Assembly: GCA_012656075.1 (NCBI GenBank)
Contig: JAAKBF010000390.1
Coordinates: 744,001 to 808,000, forward strand
DNA from: Phytophthora hibernalis
Lineage: Eukaryota; Oomycota; Peronosporomycetes; Peronosporales; Peronosporaceae
Direction of reading: 5' to 3'
Length of the DNA stretch: 64,000 nt
Part shown: one piece after another, positions 1-11,132 of the stretch
Layout: every line of letters begins with the position of its first letter
Numbering within the stretch: position 1 is the stretch's first letter
Notes under the pieces: model-generated
Told to the model about the DNA's origin: nothing
What the model saw: the letters and a program-made list of their open reading frames with translations, nothing else
Databases searched by the model: none
Made by a program: the position numbers and the translations under genes

Positions 1-2436
1 GTCGGAGCACTTCAAGCTCACAACCAACGGCACGAGCGGCTCTGGCCGCGCGCCGCAACAAGTACCTCATGGGCGAGAAAGTGCGCGCGGCCGGCATCCG
101 CGCCGTGGCTCAGGTGCAGGCCACCAAGTGGGCACAGGTCGAGACGTTCGTCCAGCAGCAGCTCGTGCCGCTGCTCAAGGGCGGAGACTTCAAGGTCATC
201 GTGAAGCCCGTGGAGAGCGCCGGCAGTGACGACGTGACGCTGTGTCGCTCGATGGACGAGGTGCGCGCGGCCTTTGGCAGCATCCAGGGCAAGATCAACG
301 GCCTGGGGCTCGAGAACCAGGCCACGCTGGTGCAGGAGTATCTGGACGGCACGGAGTACGTCGTGGACACGGTCAGTCGCAACGGCGTGCACAAGGTCGT
401 GGCCGTGTGGGAGTACGACAAGCGCGCGGTGAACGACGCGCCATTCGTGTACTACGGCGTCTTGCTGCGCGCGGCTCCGGACGGTTCGCTGCTGGCCAAG
501 GTGGCCGACTACGTGCTTCAGGTACTGGACGCTCTGGAAATCGTGCACGGCCCGGGCCACGCGGAGGTGAAGGTCGTGAGAGGCGAGCCGTGTCTAGTGG
601 AGATCGGCTCCCGCTGTCACGGCGGATCTGGCTCGTATTTGCCTATTGTGATGCCATGCGTGGGCTACAACCACGTGGACGCTGCGTTGGACTCGTATCT
701 GGACGCCGACGCGTTTGAGCGTCTGCCGGAGCGCCCGAAGGAGCTGAAGTCGCACGGTTGCGAGGCGATGCTGGTGTCGTACGAGACGGGCAAGCTTGCG
801 GGTTACCCCGGTATGGAAGAGCTGGAAAAACTGCCGTCGACAGTGTCTACGATGTGGTTCACGCACGTTGGAGACGAGCTGAAGACCACCGTGGACATGT
901 TCACGACGCCCGGCAGTATCATTATGGTCCACGAAGACAAAGAGCAGTTGGATCGCGACTACGCCCGCATCCGCGAGTTGGAACTCAAGGGGCTGTATGC
1001 GCTTGAGATTGAAGAGGAAGCGGTGGAGGAAGGATCTCGTGGCACTGTTGTGGTGGTGGACCCCTTCTCCACCGGTGCTGTGCTGGCTCACGAACTCATG
1101 GTCAGAGGCTACGAGTGCATTTGCGTGTACAGTGACCGACTGGAGAACATCGAGAGTGTTGCAAGTCTGGTGCCGGAAGGGCTGACGCTGGAGTTTGCTG
1201 CCACTGTCGCGTTTGAAGGGAACCTGGCACAGACTGTGAGCGCTATTCGCAAGGCTGCGAAGCAGGTCGCAGACAAGCAAAATAAGAAGAAACTGGTCGC
1301 AAAGGTCAGTCCTGCGGTGTGCGCTGTGTTTGCTGGAGCTGAGCTGGGCGTGAAGCTCTCCGATTCTCTGACGGATGCGCTGGGTCTGGACGGCAACATC
1401 ATGAAGCACTCGAACGCGCGGCGCGACAAGTACCTGATGGGCGAAACGCTGCGTTCGGCTGGAGTTCGAGCTGCCAAGCAGGTGAAGTCCACGACGTGGG
1501 CTGAGGCCGAGGCTTTTATTACTCAAGATCTTAAACCTGAGCCCTTCGAGGTGGTGCTCAAGCCGCTGGAAAGTGCGGGTACTGAAGATGTGGTGCTCTG
1601 CTTGTCATTGGAGGAAGCGAAGCGAACGTTTGAAGGCATCCTTGGCAAGATCAACGGCCTTGAATCCAGAACAACGCCGTGCTGCTGCAGGAGTACCTCG
1701 AGGGTGACGAATATGTGGTGGACACCGTCAGCCGCAATGGCGAACACAAGGTAACTGCGATTTGGAAGTACGACAAGCGTCGCGTCAACGACGCCGCGTT
1801 CGTGTACTTCGGATTGTCCTTGGTGCCTGCGGAGGGCATCGTGAACGACATGATCGACTACCAGTTCCAAGTGCTTGGTACGCATTGACTGTTGTGTATG
1901 CTTCTGATCGCTATTTTGCCATACTGACGTTGTTCTGCTCATTTTAATGCTGCAGACGCTCTGGGAATTCGCAACGGACCTGCACATGGAGAGGTTAAGT
2001 TCTGCCACGGCTCGCCTGTGCTAATTGAGGTTGGCTCGCGCTGCCACGGTGGTGAAGGCGCCTGGGTACCCATTGCCAACATTTGCGTGGGCTATAATCA
2101 AGTGACGGCTGCGGTCGACAGTATCTTAGATGGCGAAGCTTTTACCAGCCTTGTGGAGCGACCCCGGAGCTTCAGGCATACGGGTGCGAGGCTATGCTAG
2201 TTTCGTACAAGAACGGCGTCCTGAAGAGTACACCGGGCATCGCTGAAATCGAGAAGATGCCAGCCTTCCTGAAGAAGGAGATATTCGTCGCACCAGGAGA
2301 CAACATGCGCCAGACAGTGGATATGTTCACGACGCCGGGTAGCATCATGCTTACACACAAGGACCGTGACGTGCTCGAGAGCAGTCTGGCACGTATTCGC
2401 GAACTTGAAGTCGAAGGACTGTTCGAAGTGGTGTAG
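1..2436 (+). CDS. Tandem-module ATP-grasp ligase (5' partial, two frame breaks)
   Basis: This is an ATP-grasp carboxylate-amine ligase-like protein made of at least two tandem modules; the window starts inside the first. Each module has the nucleotide-binding stretch VKPVESAG / LKPLESAG, a segment EYLDGTEYVVDTVSRNG / EYLEGDEYVVDTVSRNG, and the metal/ATP-binding end VEIGSRCHGG / IEVGSRCHGG. A pre-ATP-grasp segment (VVVVDPFSTGAVLAHEL, near 1050) begins module 2. A canonical intron lies at 1878-1955 (GTACGC...TGCAG), and the Asp codon it splits matches module 1. The frame slips by one base near 1668 and near 2168; alignment to module 1 shows one base missing at each place, beside G runs. Enzymes of this type ligate amino acids or related acids using ATP; the substrate here is unknown. 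The stop is at 2436. Likely a real gene with sequence errors, though a pseudogene is possible. Confidence 0.75.
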
Positions 2437-2603
2437 ACTGGTACAAGACCGACAACAACGTCACGCAAGATGCGCACGAAAACGTGACAGAGGCGAGCTT
2501 CAAGAGATGAAGCCCTGAGGTCATGCCGGCGTGCGTCTCCTTTTCTCGGATTACTTTCGTATTATCTAATGGATTGTTTGGTACAACTAGCTGCTTCGTC
2601 GTG

Positions 2604-5004
2604 TCATTTGAGGACCTGGTGCTTGAGGCAGTCGTTGATTTTGCAGGATCGACCTTCGAACGCACACCGCTGGCAGTACCCGGAGCGCTTGTTTGGTGAC
2701 GGACCACCACCACCTCCTTTATGGCTGTGACCGTGATTTCTGTGCGTTCGGGAAGGACTTTGTGACTTCGTAGTGTCGGGTCCTATTGGGGTCTTTGAAA
2801 GGGAGCAAGCACCGTGTTATTGCTCCCGTCCGTAGACGGTAAGTCGCGAGTTGAGTGCTTTACGTGTGAGATTTGTGTCTTGGGTAGTTCAGTGGTGTAG
2901 CTGTCAACATTCTCTGTTGGAAGCAGAGGCTCTTGAACAAGCGTGGAAGGGGTGGAGACGGCGGTGGTGACGTCTGCGAAGCTGTGTCGTGCAGTTTCTT
3001 GGATTTGTAATGGTGGTGGCGGCGTGAAGACGGAGGTTGTTGCGCGTAGATCAACGCTGCCGCACGCGCAGATGACAGCGGTGTCAATTCGAGCTCGGCT
3101 GTTCGCGAGGTGTGTTTGTTGAGTCTTGGACTTGAAGTAGAGGCACGTGGACTATCTTTGAGGGTGCTGTCTTCTCTGAGTGACGGAGACGAGGTGTGCC
3201 GCGGGGTTTTGAGTGGCATCTTATGCAGGTGCTTCGGTCTACTCGATAGCTGTGCTCCTTGTATTACAGGGAGCACTAGCGGTGGCAATATTGGTTGGGG
3301 TAGTTCAGGTTCTGAGAAGTCCATTGAGGGTTCACCACCAAGACTAGATGCAGATATTGCTGGAGATGCTGGACGTGGCAGGTCTTCCGTGGGCCGAGAT
3401 GCTGATATAGCTGGAGATGCTGAAGCTGGCGAGGTTTTTGTGGACGGTGTTCCGAGCCCGCGTTTGCTCGTGATCGGACTGCGTCTGTCGAAGCAAGAGA
3501 GATTAACATCGAGGCGACAAGTTATGAGGAAAACATGATCAGCCTACCGTGTTGTTGGCTTTGAGTCGGTGGAGTCGCTCGTCCAGAAAGGACTACGGGT
3601 GGTGCAGTTTGACTTTCCTGCTCCGGTGCATGAGCTGATGGAAGCGGCGAGCTCGACAGTGCTTCCTCTGCGGTTGGTGTGTTGATAGGCGTGTAGCCAT
3701 CATATCCATCATCATCGGGCTCGATTGAGTTGGAGGACCGCTCGGTGAAGAGCTGACGATACGACTTCGTTCACGAACGGCACTGCGAGATCATGGCACT
3801 TATCTGGCAATCTAATCGACGAATTCGGAAGTTGTAAGGCCGGCACATGAACGGGTTTGTTGACTGCTTCGATCGACGGTGGAAGCTCACGCGTTTCCTC
3901 TAAGTTAGTGGGATCGATGGAATTGATGTCCATTTCGTCGGCAGGAGGGGCCTCTTCATCTACTGTCTGCGCAAGTAGCTCTACATGTACGGCTTGGTCA
4001 AACCGTTCACTTGCATCGCTAATAGCTCGAGCAATGTTCTGCAACGCTTTGTGGACTGCCGCCTCGGCGGTTGCTTTTGCAAGTTCGCGGACATTATCGA
4101 CTGAAGACCCGCTAACACGAAATGAAACTCGACGAACTTCGTGAGCTGTTTCTACTTCAGTGGTAGCATCAAATTCTTGTTGGTCGTCGAACAGTGAAAT
4201 AGTGGAGGTATCACTGGGCGGCGTGGCTTCGGAGACAGTGTGGGCGTCTAATTCACTGCGCGCAGCTTGAGTTATCCACTCTGTCGCATTGTGGACTCCT
4301 ACGTCCATTGCATCAGTGACGAGCTCATTGCCCACTGGCTGAATGAACCACTCCGTTGCCTTCTCGACGGCTTGTACGGCCCATTTCACAGCTTCATCCA
4401 TGGCAGCATCAACTGTTGCTTTGGCAACTGCATGAACGACAGCACTTGATGGTCGACTCACGAGTGGCAAATGACTGACCAATTCAGGTACCGCCGTTAT
4501 CGACGGACTTTCATGGTTCTCCTCAACCTCATCCGGACTGTTAGGAGGTTCTTCAGTCACCACTGCCTGAATGAACAACGATTCCGTTGCCTTCTCGATG
4601 GATTGTACGACCCCTTTCACAGCTTCACCCGTGGCAACATCAACGACCATCTTAGCAACTGCATGAACGTCAGCGTTCGATGGTCGGCTCAGGAGCGGCA
4701 AATGCTCGATCAATTCAAGTTCAGGTACTTTTGTTATGGACTTAGGGTTTTCACGGTCCTCTTCAACCTCCTCCGGACTGACGGGAGGCTCGGCAGCGAC
4801 CACCGCCTGAGAAATCAACTCGTCGCGTACAGCTTGAGTAAGCCATTGCGTCGCGCCTGCAACAGCTTGAGTCAACTCGTCCACTGCTTCCCGAACGACT
4901 GCATCAACTACCACTTTGGCAACGATGTGAATAGCCAACGCATGAACCTCATCAATGGGAGCCCCGTTGCCAATACAAAGCGCTGGGATACCATCACCAC
5001 TCAT
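2604..5004 (-). CDS. Long repeat protein with S/P-rich middle and Cys-rich tail (frame-broken model)
   Basis: I do not recognise the family. The first 430 residues (5004 to 3712) hold imperfect amphipathic repeats of about 85-90 residues built on HAVAK-x-VVD, EAVK, IEKATE, EEPP-x-SP-x-EVEE and HLPLxSRPS. After a frame change near 3720 an acidic/Ser-Pro-rich segment follows, then a GTAGGC...CGACAG sequence at about 3489-3551 that could be a 63-nt intron. Next come further S/P/T-rich open segments in successive frames, down to a C-terminal end with SGYCQRCAFEGRSCKINDC (CX2CX6CX4C) and a stop at 2604. The last three frame steps are all of the -1 kind seen elsewhere in the window; the first is not. 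Joining the pieces into one gene is inference. The N-terminal 430 residues alone are the firm part. Confidence 0.5.
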
Positions 5005-5155
5005 CAGACTTCAATCGGCCTTGTGTCTGCGTCGAAATGAGCTTCGGCCACCAGCGCAGGTGTGAACTTCTCAAAAATAGCGGATGACTTAAGAGAGCTG
5101 TTGACTGTAAGGGAACGCTCGTTTTATTATTATGGACCGATCGATATTCACGTCC

Positions 5156-6079
5156 TCATGCCCGGGTCTGCCGCAATGTCTTCGGAGACAGCGGTCTACG
5201 CTGCTGGTTGTAGAGATCCCGCGGGGTTCGAGATCGAGGTGAAATGATTTTGCTGTCGGGTCTCGTTCTCAAAGACCCTTGAGCTAGAATACCCCGAACA
5301 CTTTGAACGATGTCGTTCTGGACTTGACAGCGCTCCGCTACATTCAATACGGCCTCGTATTGCCGCCAAGCAGCATCGTAGTCGCGCAGGTGCTCCAGCT
5401 CAACAGCAAAGTTGTAGGTTGCTACCAGCAATAGCTGAGCGATGTCGATGCTCAAGTCTCCAATTGCAGAAAGCTGCGTCACGGCGGCTTTGGCATGTGC
5501 GGCAGCTGCAGCGTGGCGATTAAGTTGTGACAACACCGCGCACAAGTTGAGTCGGGTTAGAGCGATCTCGGACTCTGGAATAGAGGTTTGTCCAGATTCG
5601 ACCGCTTGGGACTTGATCTGAAGCTTCAAAGCTCTCTCGAGGAATCTGACGGCTACAATGGGTTTGCCCGTATGCGTGGCATGGCAAGCGAGGTTGTTTA
5701 GCGTGATGAGGCGGAAAGCCTTACGTCGATTCACATGCTGAGCTTCCGTTAGACTTCGCAAGTACCCAGTGTGTCGGGTGTGCTGCTCTGCTCGCAGAAG
5801 TAGATCGCCACATTGCTCTGAAGTTGTGATATCCTCCGGGGACGATATTTGTCGAGCCTTCATCGCGAGTGTGTTGCTCAGCAGTAGAAACTCTTCGCAT
5901 CCTTGCTGGAAATGCAGCGAGTGCACACCGAATTGCTCCTTGTGGTGGAAGATCAGTCGCTCGACATCCTCGAGAGCGCGGTAGACTGAAGTGAAAGGTG
6001 TCCGGGGATCGGCATCTAGTACTCGCACATGAACCAAAGCTCCAGCCAGCGCCACCACCACTTCTTGTTCGCTCATCAA
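5156..6079 (-). CDS. TPR-like helical protein
   Basis: This is an intact 307-residue ORF, predicted all-helical with TPR-like pairs. Examples are LITLNNLACHATHTGKPIVA followed by RFLERALKLQ (residues about 125-150), LTRLNLCAVLSQLNRHAAA (about 175-195) and LVATYNFAVELEHLRDYDAA followed by WRQYEAVLNVAE (about 220-255). The A-x3-Y-F/A-x4-L spacing is that of tetratricopeptide repeats, so a role as a protein-binding scaffold is the reasonable inference; no enzyme motif is visible. The C-terminus is basic and Ser/Pro/Arg-rich. It lies on the same strand as the repeat protein downstream (151 bp gap) and diverges from the IQ-motif gene. An Inr-like site lies just upstream. Confidence 0.65.
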   Translation of the reverse strand: MMSEQEVVVALAGALVHVRVLDADPRTPFTSVYRALEDVERLIFHHKEQFGVHSLHFQQGCEEFLLLSNTLAMKARQISSPEDITTSEQCGDLLLRAEQHTRHTGYLRSLTEAQHVNRRKAFRLITLNNLACHATHTGKPIVAVRFLERALKLQIKSQAVESGQTSIPESEIALTRLNLCAVLSQLNRHAAAAAHAKAAVTQLSAIGDLSIDIAQLLLVATYNFAVELEHLRDYDAAWRQYEAVLNVAERCQVQNDIVQSVRGILAQGSLRTRPDSKIISPRSRTPRDLYNQQRRPLSPKTLRQTRA

Positions 6080-6098
6080 GAACTACAAAGACTTGCGC

Positions 6099-6119
6099 GG
6101 AGAATTGAAAGCGTGATCA
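6099..6119 (-). promoter_or_regulatory. Oomycete Inr/FPR-like core promoter
   Basis: On the minus strand the sequence TCACGCTTTCAATTCTC lies 20-40 bases upstream of the ATG at 6079. It fits the oomycete start-site pattern (pyrimidine-flanked CA/TCATT-like initiator followed by CAATTT). This implies a very short 5' UTR, as is usual in oomycetes. Confidence 0.4.
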
Positions 6120-6271
6120 GAAGCAGCTACATGTACAATCCATTCAGGACTGGAAAGATAAGACACGGGAAGTTGTCACCCTTTTAAAATAGCAGGAAAG
6201 CGTTAGCAGCAGACAAGAAGTAGCCCCCAGTGGAGCGGTCACTGAGAGAAAACAGCGTTGCGTAAATCATC

Positions 6272-7788
6272 ATGGACGTCTTGGGTCGATTGAGAGAGCT
6301 CGGTTTCCTACGCGGGCGATACCAAAGGTTTGGTTTCGTAGAGAGCAGTTCTCCAACAGTTCATCTTCTGACAATCTTTATGCTGAACAACCAGCAAGTT
6401 TCAAATTCGCCATGGGCAGAAGACCCGTCGAACGATGAGGATTCGACGTGGACTGCCCTGGGAGTCGCTGTTCATGCGCAAATCTCGTGCTGAGAAGAGG
6501 GTACGTTCCGCAGCGAAGTACAAAACCTGCCTCTGTAGTTGACACTTTGGTCGCTTGTTTGAACACAGGAAATCATCGTGAGGCCATGGGAATACCCGAT
6601 GGCTGCTCAAAACCTCTCGGTTATCCTCATCCAGAAGCGCGTGCGCGGTATGATCTCCCGAGCCAAAGGAGCCCAACATCGCTCCACTACTACAAAACCA
6701 TTCGCAGCCCAATGCAGCAATTCGTTGCAAGCGGTGGCAGCTTTTCCGACGAGTATGGCTTTCGCACGTTCGTGGCCACCAAGCTGCAGGCTTGGTTCCG
6801 GATGCAACGGTTGCGCTGGCGCTGGACGCTGGATCATTATCCTCTTTACCACATTGCAGCACTACAACTGCAGTACGCGTGGAAGGCGCACTACCAGCAC
6901 AAACAATTCCAGCGGCAAGCGCGAGGCCCCACTTCTCGTGCTGCAGCGCTGACACCTGCAAACCGCACTGCACTCTGCATCCAAATAGCCTGGAAGAGCT
7001 ACACACACCGGCGCATTTTCCGGTACTACCGAGACCTGCTGTCCTTCCGTAACACTGGAGACCCTGCGCGTATGCTTCGAGCTATCAACCCGTCAGAAGC
7101 GTCGTTACTGGACGCGTCCATGGGCGCGCAGGTTCGTTTCCGCCTCGGTGGGTTGGCGTTCCCGCCCACCATCTACTACAAGATCTTCACGCGCAAGCCT
7201 GTGTGTGATCTCGGTGCCTTCAGTCCCAAGGACTACACTGTGTCTCGACAGACTGCTCCAGTGAGTCACTCGCACGAGAAGCGTCTGTCTGTCCACACCA
7301 CATACATCCGCGTGGGCAACTCGTACTACCGAGCGAAGCAGCAGGCAGAGGACACTCGGCTGTGGTATCGCCGCCTGGAAAACAATGGCTGGCGCCCAGT
7401 GACTGCCAAGGTGCTAGCCGAAGCCAACGCGGACCCCATTGCACAAGCCACCGGCGGACGCGCAGTCAGCGGCTTCCACTACTCGAAGCTTGTGCGTCAG
7501 CAAGACCGCGAGCGCACACGTCGCCACAAGAAGCGACTGTGGATGCAGAAACTCTACAAGCAAGGTCTGTTAACTACAGCAGATCGTCCAGAGCACGAAG
7601 ACGACGAACAGGAGAAGCCGAGTGTGCTCTTCGACGTGGACTTTGAGGACGAGAATTGGGAGGCCGAGGCCGACGACATGTTCCAGTGGGCAGCCACGCT
7701 CGACTACGACGAGTACGTGGACAACTGGCACGAGCTCGGCCGTACCGCCACCACCGACAACGAGCTCCAACCAACATGGCTACACTGA
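6272..7788 (+). CDS. IQ-motif protein (calmodulin-binding type), frame-broken 5' end
   Basis: A Trp/Arg-rich protein with IQ-like helices: ILIQKRVRGMISRAKGA (exon 2), ATKLQAWFRMQRLRWRW, LQLQYAWKAHYQHKQF and CIQIAWKSYTHRRIF. IQ motifs bind calmodulin or light chains in many eukaryotic scaffolds. The C-terminus is acidic and Trp-rich. A canonical 68-nt intron is at 6501-6568 (GTACGT...AACACAG) and restores frame into the first IQ motif. The long open frame is 6448-7788, but the first IQ motif lies in another frame, so one base is missing near 6690. The 5' part can be followed back to ATG 6272 only with two more -1 slips (near 6343 and 6431); ATG 6435 is the alternative start. From about 6700 to the stop the reading is clean. 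Confidence 0.6.
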
Positions 7789-7915
7789 AGTTGAAGTGAT
7801 CATGGCTACATCTCTCTGATAGGCTCGTTTTATTCTCCAATCATATATATTCTACGTACCAATACACAAAACTCCTGTGATCCACACAATCGGCAAAGAG
7901 CTCACGTTTGCCAAG

Positions 7916-8970
7916 ATGCTCCGCCTCCAGCGTCATGTTCGTGTGTCTCCCGGCCACCTGCGGCGTCTGCAGCACTCGGCAGCGGCAGCATCTGCTCCGC
8001 CATCGTCTTCCGGTTCTGCTGGTGCCTCCAAAGCGTCGGAATCGTCCTCAGGAGCCAATGGCAGCGGAAGAGCCGCCCAAGTTCAAGCCTGGCTGGTTCA
8101 GTCGCAATCCTGGCGTGACGCTGGGCGGAATTTTGTTGGGAATCGGCTGCTACATCTACAGAGGATCTCGGGGCAAGAAGAACTTTGAGGCGCTGCAGAA
8201 TCCCATCGCGGAGGCGGCCGTGATCTCGCCCTACGAGGCCTGGGAGCTGCGCAGCAGCAACAACATCACGTAGGGGTTTGCAGCAGCTTGAGAGCTTGAG
8301 AACCATATCATTTACAGTGTTTTTGATGCAGGCCCGAGACTTTTGAAGATGTGAGAGAAGGAGTGGTGAAGGCTTTTCCTCTGGCAAGGCCTCCATGCAA
8401 CACTTTGACCAGTACCTGGGCTTCAAGCTGGCGCAGGCCTGCCCGACGGGCGTGAACAAGGCATACCATCTGGAGCGCGTGCTGCTGAGTCTGGAGCAGG
8501 ATGCTAACCGCAAGAGCGATGTGGACGCGCAGCTGGTGGCCTTCTCCATGGCGGTGAAGGGCGCGGTGGACGAGCGCCTGCGCGTTCTGTTCAAACTGGC
8601 GACGAACGCCCCCAAGGGTGAGGCGCTGGACAAGACCAATGAGGAGAAGGAGGACACTCGCGAGATGACGCAGGAGCAGCTAGAAAGAGTACTCCACTTG
8701 TTGCTGGAGACATACCAGATCCCGTCGGAGAAACGCGTGCTGGCCGTGGAGGATGCCAAGTACCCGTTCCAGGAGTACATCGCGGCCAGCCCGTCCGATA
8801 TGCTCAAGGCGGCGGTGCAGGCGCAGGTGGCGGACAAGAAGCTGACGGAGGAGGAGGCTCGCGAGCGCCAGAGCTACACGTTCGAGGCCTTCAGTCAGAT
8901 CATGCGTGGCAAGACCGTGTGTCTGTGGGGCGAGTGCTTCTCCAACAGCAAGAAGAAGATGAAAAACTAG
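7916..8970 (+). CDS. Predicted mitochondrial membrane-anchored protein, unknown function
   Basis: The N-terminus MLRLQRHVRVSPGHLRRLQ is Arg-rich, lacks acidic residues and is followed by Ser/Ala, as in mitochondrial presequences. A single membrane segment follows (NPGVTLGGILLGIGCYIY), then a soluble helical domain. A 62-nt intron lies at 8270-8331 (GTAGGG...GATGCAG), joining ...NNIT to PETFEDVREG. The last 191 residues (from 8395) are one clean frame ending SNSKKKMKN. The frame changes near 8050 (one extra base) and near 8390 (one missing base), both outside the intron. I do not recognise the family; a matrix- or inner-membrane-facing subunit is a guess from topology. It converges with the COMM-domain gene, with only 24 bp between their ends. 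Confidence 0.55.
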
Positions 8971-8994
8971 TGTTGAAAAATACACTGACGCTAC

Positions 8995-9429
8995 TCACGG
9001 CGCGTCACTCTGCTCCATGTAGGCGAGGCGCATCATCGGATGGCTCTCAACCTGGTTCATCTCCTGCAGCACGGACGCCACACTATGACGCAGCTCGTGG
9101 AACTGCCGACCAGGTACGTAGATGGTGCGCGTCTGTCCGTCCGACGTCTGCAGCCTCAGCAAAATACGTTTGTCCTTGGTCACTCTGCAGTCCAATTGCT
9201 GCACTCTGGGCAGCGACAGCGTCTTGCTCTGCGTCTGTGTCAACTGTTCCCAGTGACGTTCCAGGAGCTGTCGGAATCTCAGCTCAAAAGCTTCAGGAAG
9301 ACTCTTCACCAACGTCTGCAGCTTCACCTGCTGCACCGCCTTGTCGCTGGTAATTGCAGGCAAGAGAAACATCATGTGCTCGCGTGCTGCAGGCTCCAAT
9401 AGTCGTCGCAGCACAAAAGACAGAGCCAA
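8995..9429 (-). CDS. COMM-domain protein (COMMD-like)
   Basis: An intact 144-residue ORF. The C-terminal half looks like a COMM domain: a strand with a basic tail (QLDCRVTKDKRILLRLQ), a second strand around a Gly turn (SDGQTRTIYVPGRQF), then the hallmark C-terminal helix (FHELRHSVASVLQEMNQVE) ending in HPMMRL. COMMD proteins form heteromeric rings in the CCC/Commander complex that recycles endosomal cargo; that role is known for animal and protist homologues and is inferred here. The N-terminal half is helical, as in the family. The usual COMMD length is about 170-200 residues, so an upstream exon may be missing. Confidence 0.5.
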   Translation of the reverse strand: MALSFVLRRLLEPAAREHMMFLLPAITSDKAVQQVKLQTLVKSLPEAFELRFRQLLERHWEQLTQTQSKTLSLPRVQQLDCRVTKDKRILLRLQTSDGQTRTIYVPGRQFHELRHSVASVLQEMNQVESHPMMRLAYMEQSDAP

Positions 9430-10074
9430 AAGTCCCTTCGCTCGGAGGTGGTTATCTCGGCAGCTACGCGTTCAGCGTCGCTCTCTTTTCACAGTGCAGA
9501 GCGACAGCTAATTGCATTGCGGAGTCTAGATGACGTGCCACGAAGGGCTCCCCACGTCGCGTAACAGCGACTGCCATTCGCGTCCGGCGGCCTCGAAGGT
9601 GTCCATGGCGAAAGATCAGATTTGATAGTTGTAGGATGTGTACACAATTTCGGGCGCAATCCTGATATAGGATTGGTAGAATGTATGTGGACCACATTAT
9701 GTTGTTGTGAGGTTATGTAGCCATTTCAGTAGACGAAACTGATCCAGGAGTGCAACACACCGAAAGACGTGGGTCTTTTTCGATGCTTGTCCACTAGTGA
9801 GACTTCACCCCACTGTCTATCGTTCACAATTAGATGAAGTGTTCGAGGAACGACGTCACCAAGAATACTCTGCCGGTGTTTCAGATCTCTTTGAAAAGGC
9901 AAGTCCAACTCACTCCGTTGTTCGCAACGGCTTATTGATGCAAGAGGAACGTCACTGCAAGCACGTTCCGTGCAAATGCAGCTCAGAGAGCAGCTCTCAT
10001 TGCGTTGACCACTTTCCAATTTGCCAGGTACAGCTCACCTCACTTCCACATTAACCTCATCACTACCAGCAACG
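9430..10074. other. Intergenic, no gene recognised
   Basis: Short ORFs occur on both strands, but none has a recognisable motif. A CTCATTGCG...ACTTTCC stretch near 9995-10015 could be the initiator of the secreted-protein gene that follows. Confidence 0.4.
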
Positions 10075-10545
10075 ATGTTCAAGGCCGTCGTCTTCGCATT
10101 TGCAGTCGTCGCTGTATCTTCGGTCAACGCCATCTGCACCGATGACCAAGAGGAAATCAGCGTCCAGGGCATCGACGGCTACTTCTGCGTTAACGGTGAG
10201 AGCTGTTCCGCTACCAACGAGTTGGGACTTTGTCCGGAAGAACAGGAAGGACTCGAGTTCGGCTCGTACTGCGACCTGCTTGAGACCGGCGTCTACGGCT
10301 GCAAACCGTATTCAAACTGGGTCTCACCGTCGAGTGCGGAGTACGACGCACCGTTGAACTGCACCAACAACCTCGCAGGTGAATTCCCAGTCAGCGTTCA
10401 AGACGGAGATGGCACGTTCTGCTCGGCCAGCCCCGTGTGCTCCGGAACCATCTCAGGCAACTGCCCTGGTGCTCAAGACGGACTCCCCACCGGATCTGTG
10501 TGTGTTGTCATCGAGACGGGCGTCTACGGCTGCGTGCTACCATGA
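10075..10545 (+). CDS. Small secreted cysteine-rich protein with two internal repeats
   Basis: 156 residues starting at ATG 10075. An upstream in-frame ATG at 10021 is less likely because the signal peptide begins at the second Met. The signal peptide is MFKAVVFAFAVVAVSSVNA. The mature part carries two copies of a module of about 60-70 residues. Each reads DGxxxFC, then a Cys, then LCPEEQEGLEFGS or NCPGAQDGLPTGS, and ends ETGVYGC. About ten cysteines in the mature chain suggest disulfide bonding and an apoplastic location. Many oomycetes secrete such proteins during plant contact, but I cannot assign a known family. There is no RxLR motif and no frame break. Confidence 0.7.
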   Translation: MFKAVVFAFAVVAVSSVNAICTDDQEEISVQGIDGYFCVNGESCSATNELGLCPEEQEGLEFGSYCDLLETGVYGCKPYSNWVSPSSAEYDAPLNCTNNLAGEFPVSVQDGDGTFCSASPVCSGTISGNCPGAQDGLPTGSVCVVIETGVYGCVLP

Positions 10546-11132
10546 GGGATGCACCATGACAACGATTTCGTTACTTTCCATACGATATACAAGTAGCGAT
10601 CTTTTTTAATGCAGGGCAAATTCATTCACAGTGCTTAAAAGTTAGTTGAAGGTCTTGAAGGGAAAATGAGATAGGTTCTCGGTCCAGGGCTCACAACTTC
10701 TGCTCCACTGAGATGCTGTATTCAAGCGCTCTTCGTTGGCAAGTGCCGACAATAACCGCAGGATTTTTGTTTTTGGAATTTATTTCAGAGTTAAGATGCG
10801 ATCCGACCGTTTTGCAGTAGTGCTCGCACAAACGCTAACTGAACTGCTAACGCTGATATTTGCAAACTTTTTGTTAGCGCATGGCAAATCTGACCACCTA
10901 TGTTGCGGTCTTAAAAACATGAGATTTACCGAATTAGAAATGTTTTCCCGCTAATGTAGTGTGTACTTCGAAGAATTTGAGTACTTAGTATTATACGAAG
11001 TACCAGGTACTACACCAACTACATGGTGGGGAAAATCCAACTTACGGGTGCCCTAGCCGTAGTACTTCTCATAAGCCATGAACTTCGCCCACTTCGGGTG
11101 CGATATCATGGCGGTGCCCAAATGCGACATTT
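10546..11132. other. Intergenic, AT-rich
   Basis: No supported gene. There are short near-repeats of TACTTCGAAG/TACGAAGTACC near 10960-11010, and ORFs are short and random-looking. Confidence 0.4.

Noticed and set aside
594..1526. 310-residue minus-strand ORF
   Set aside because: It lies antisense to the ATP-grasp gene, whose motifs explain the plus strand, and has no motif of its own.
1660..1690. A tiny intron at the first frame break in the ATP-grasp gene
   Set aside because: No GT-AG pair fits, and module 1 aligns through the site with just one base missing.
7902..8837. 311-residue minus-strand ORF
   Set aside because: Antisense to the mitochondrial-protein gene; its composition is that of a shadow frame in GC-rich coding DNA.
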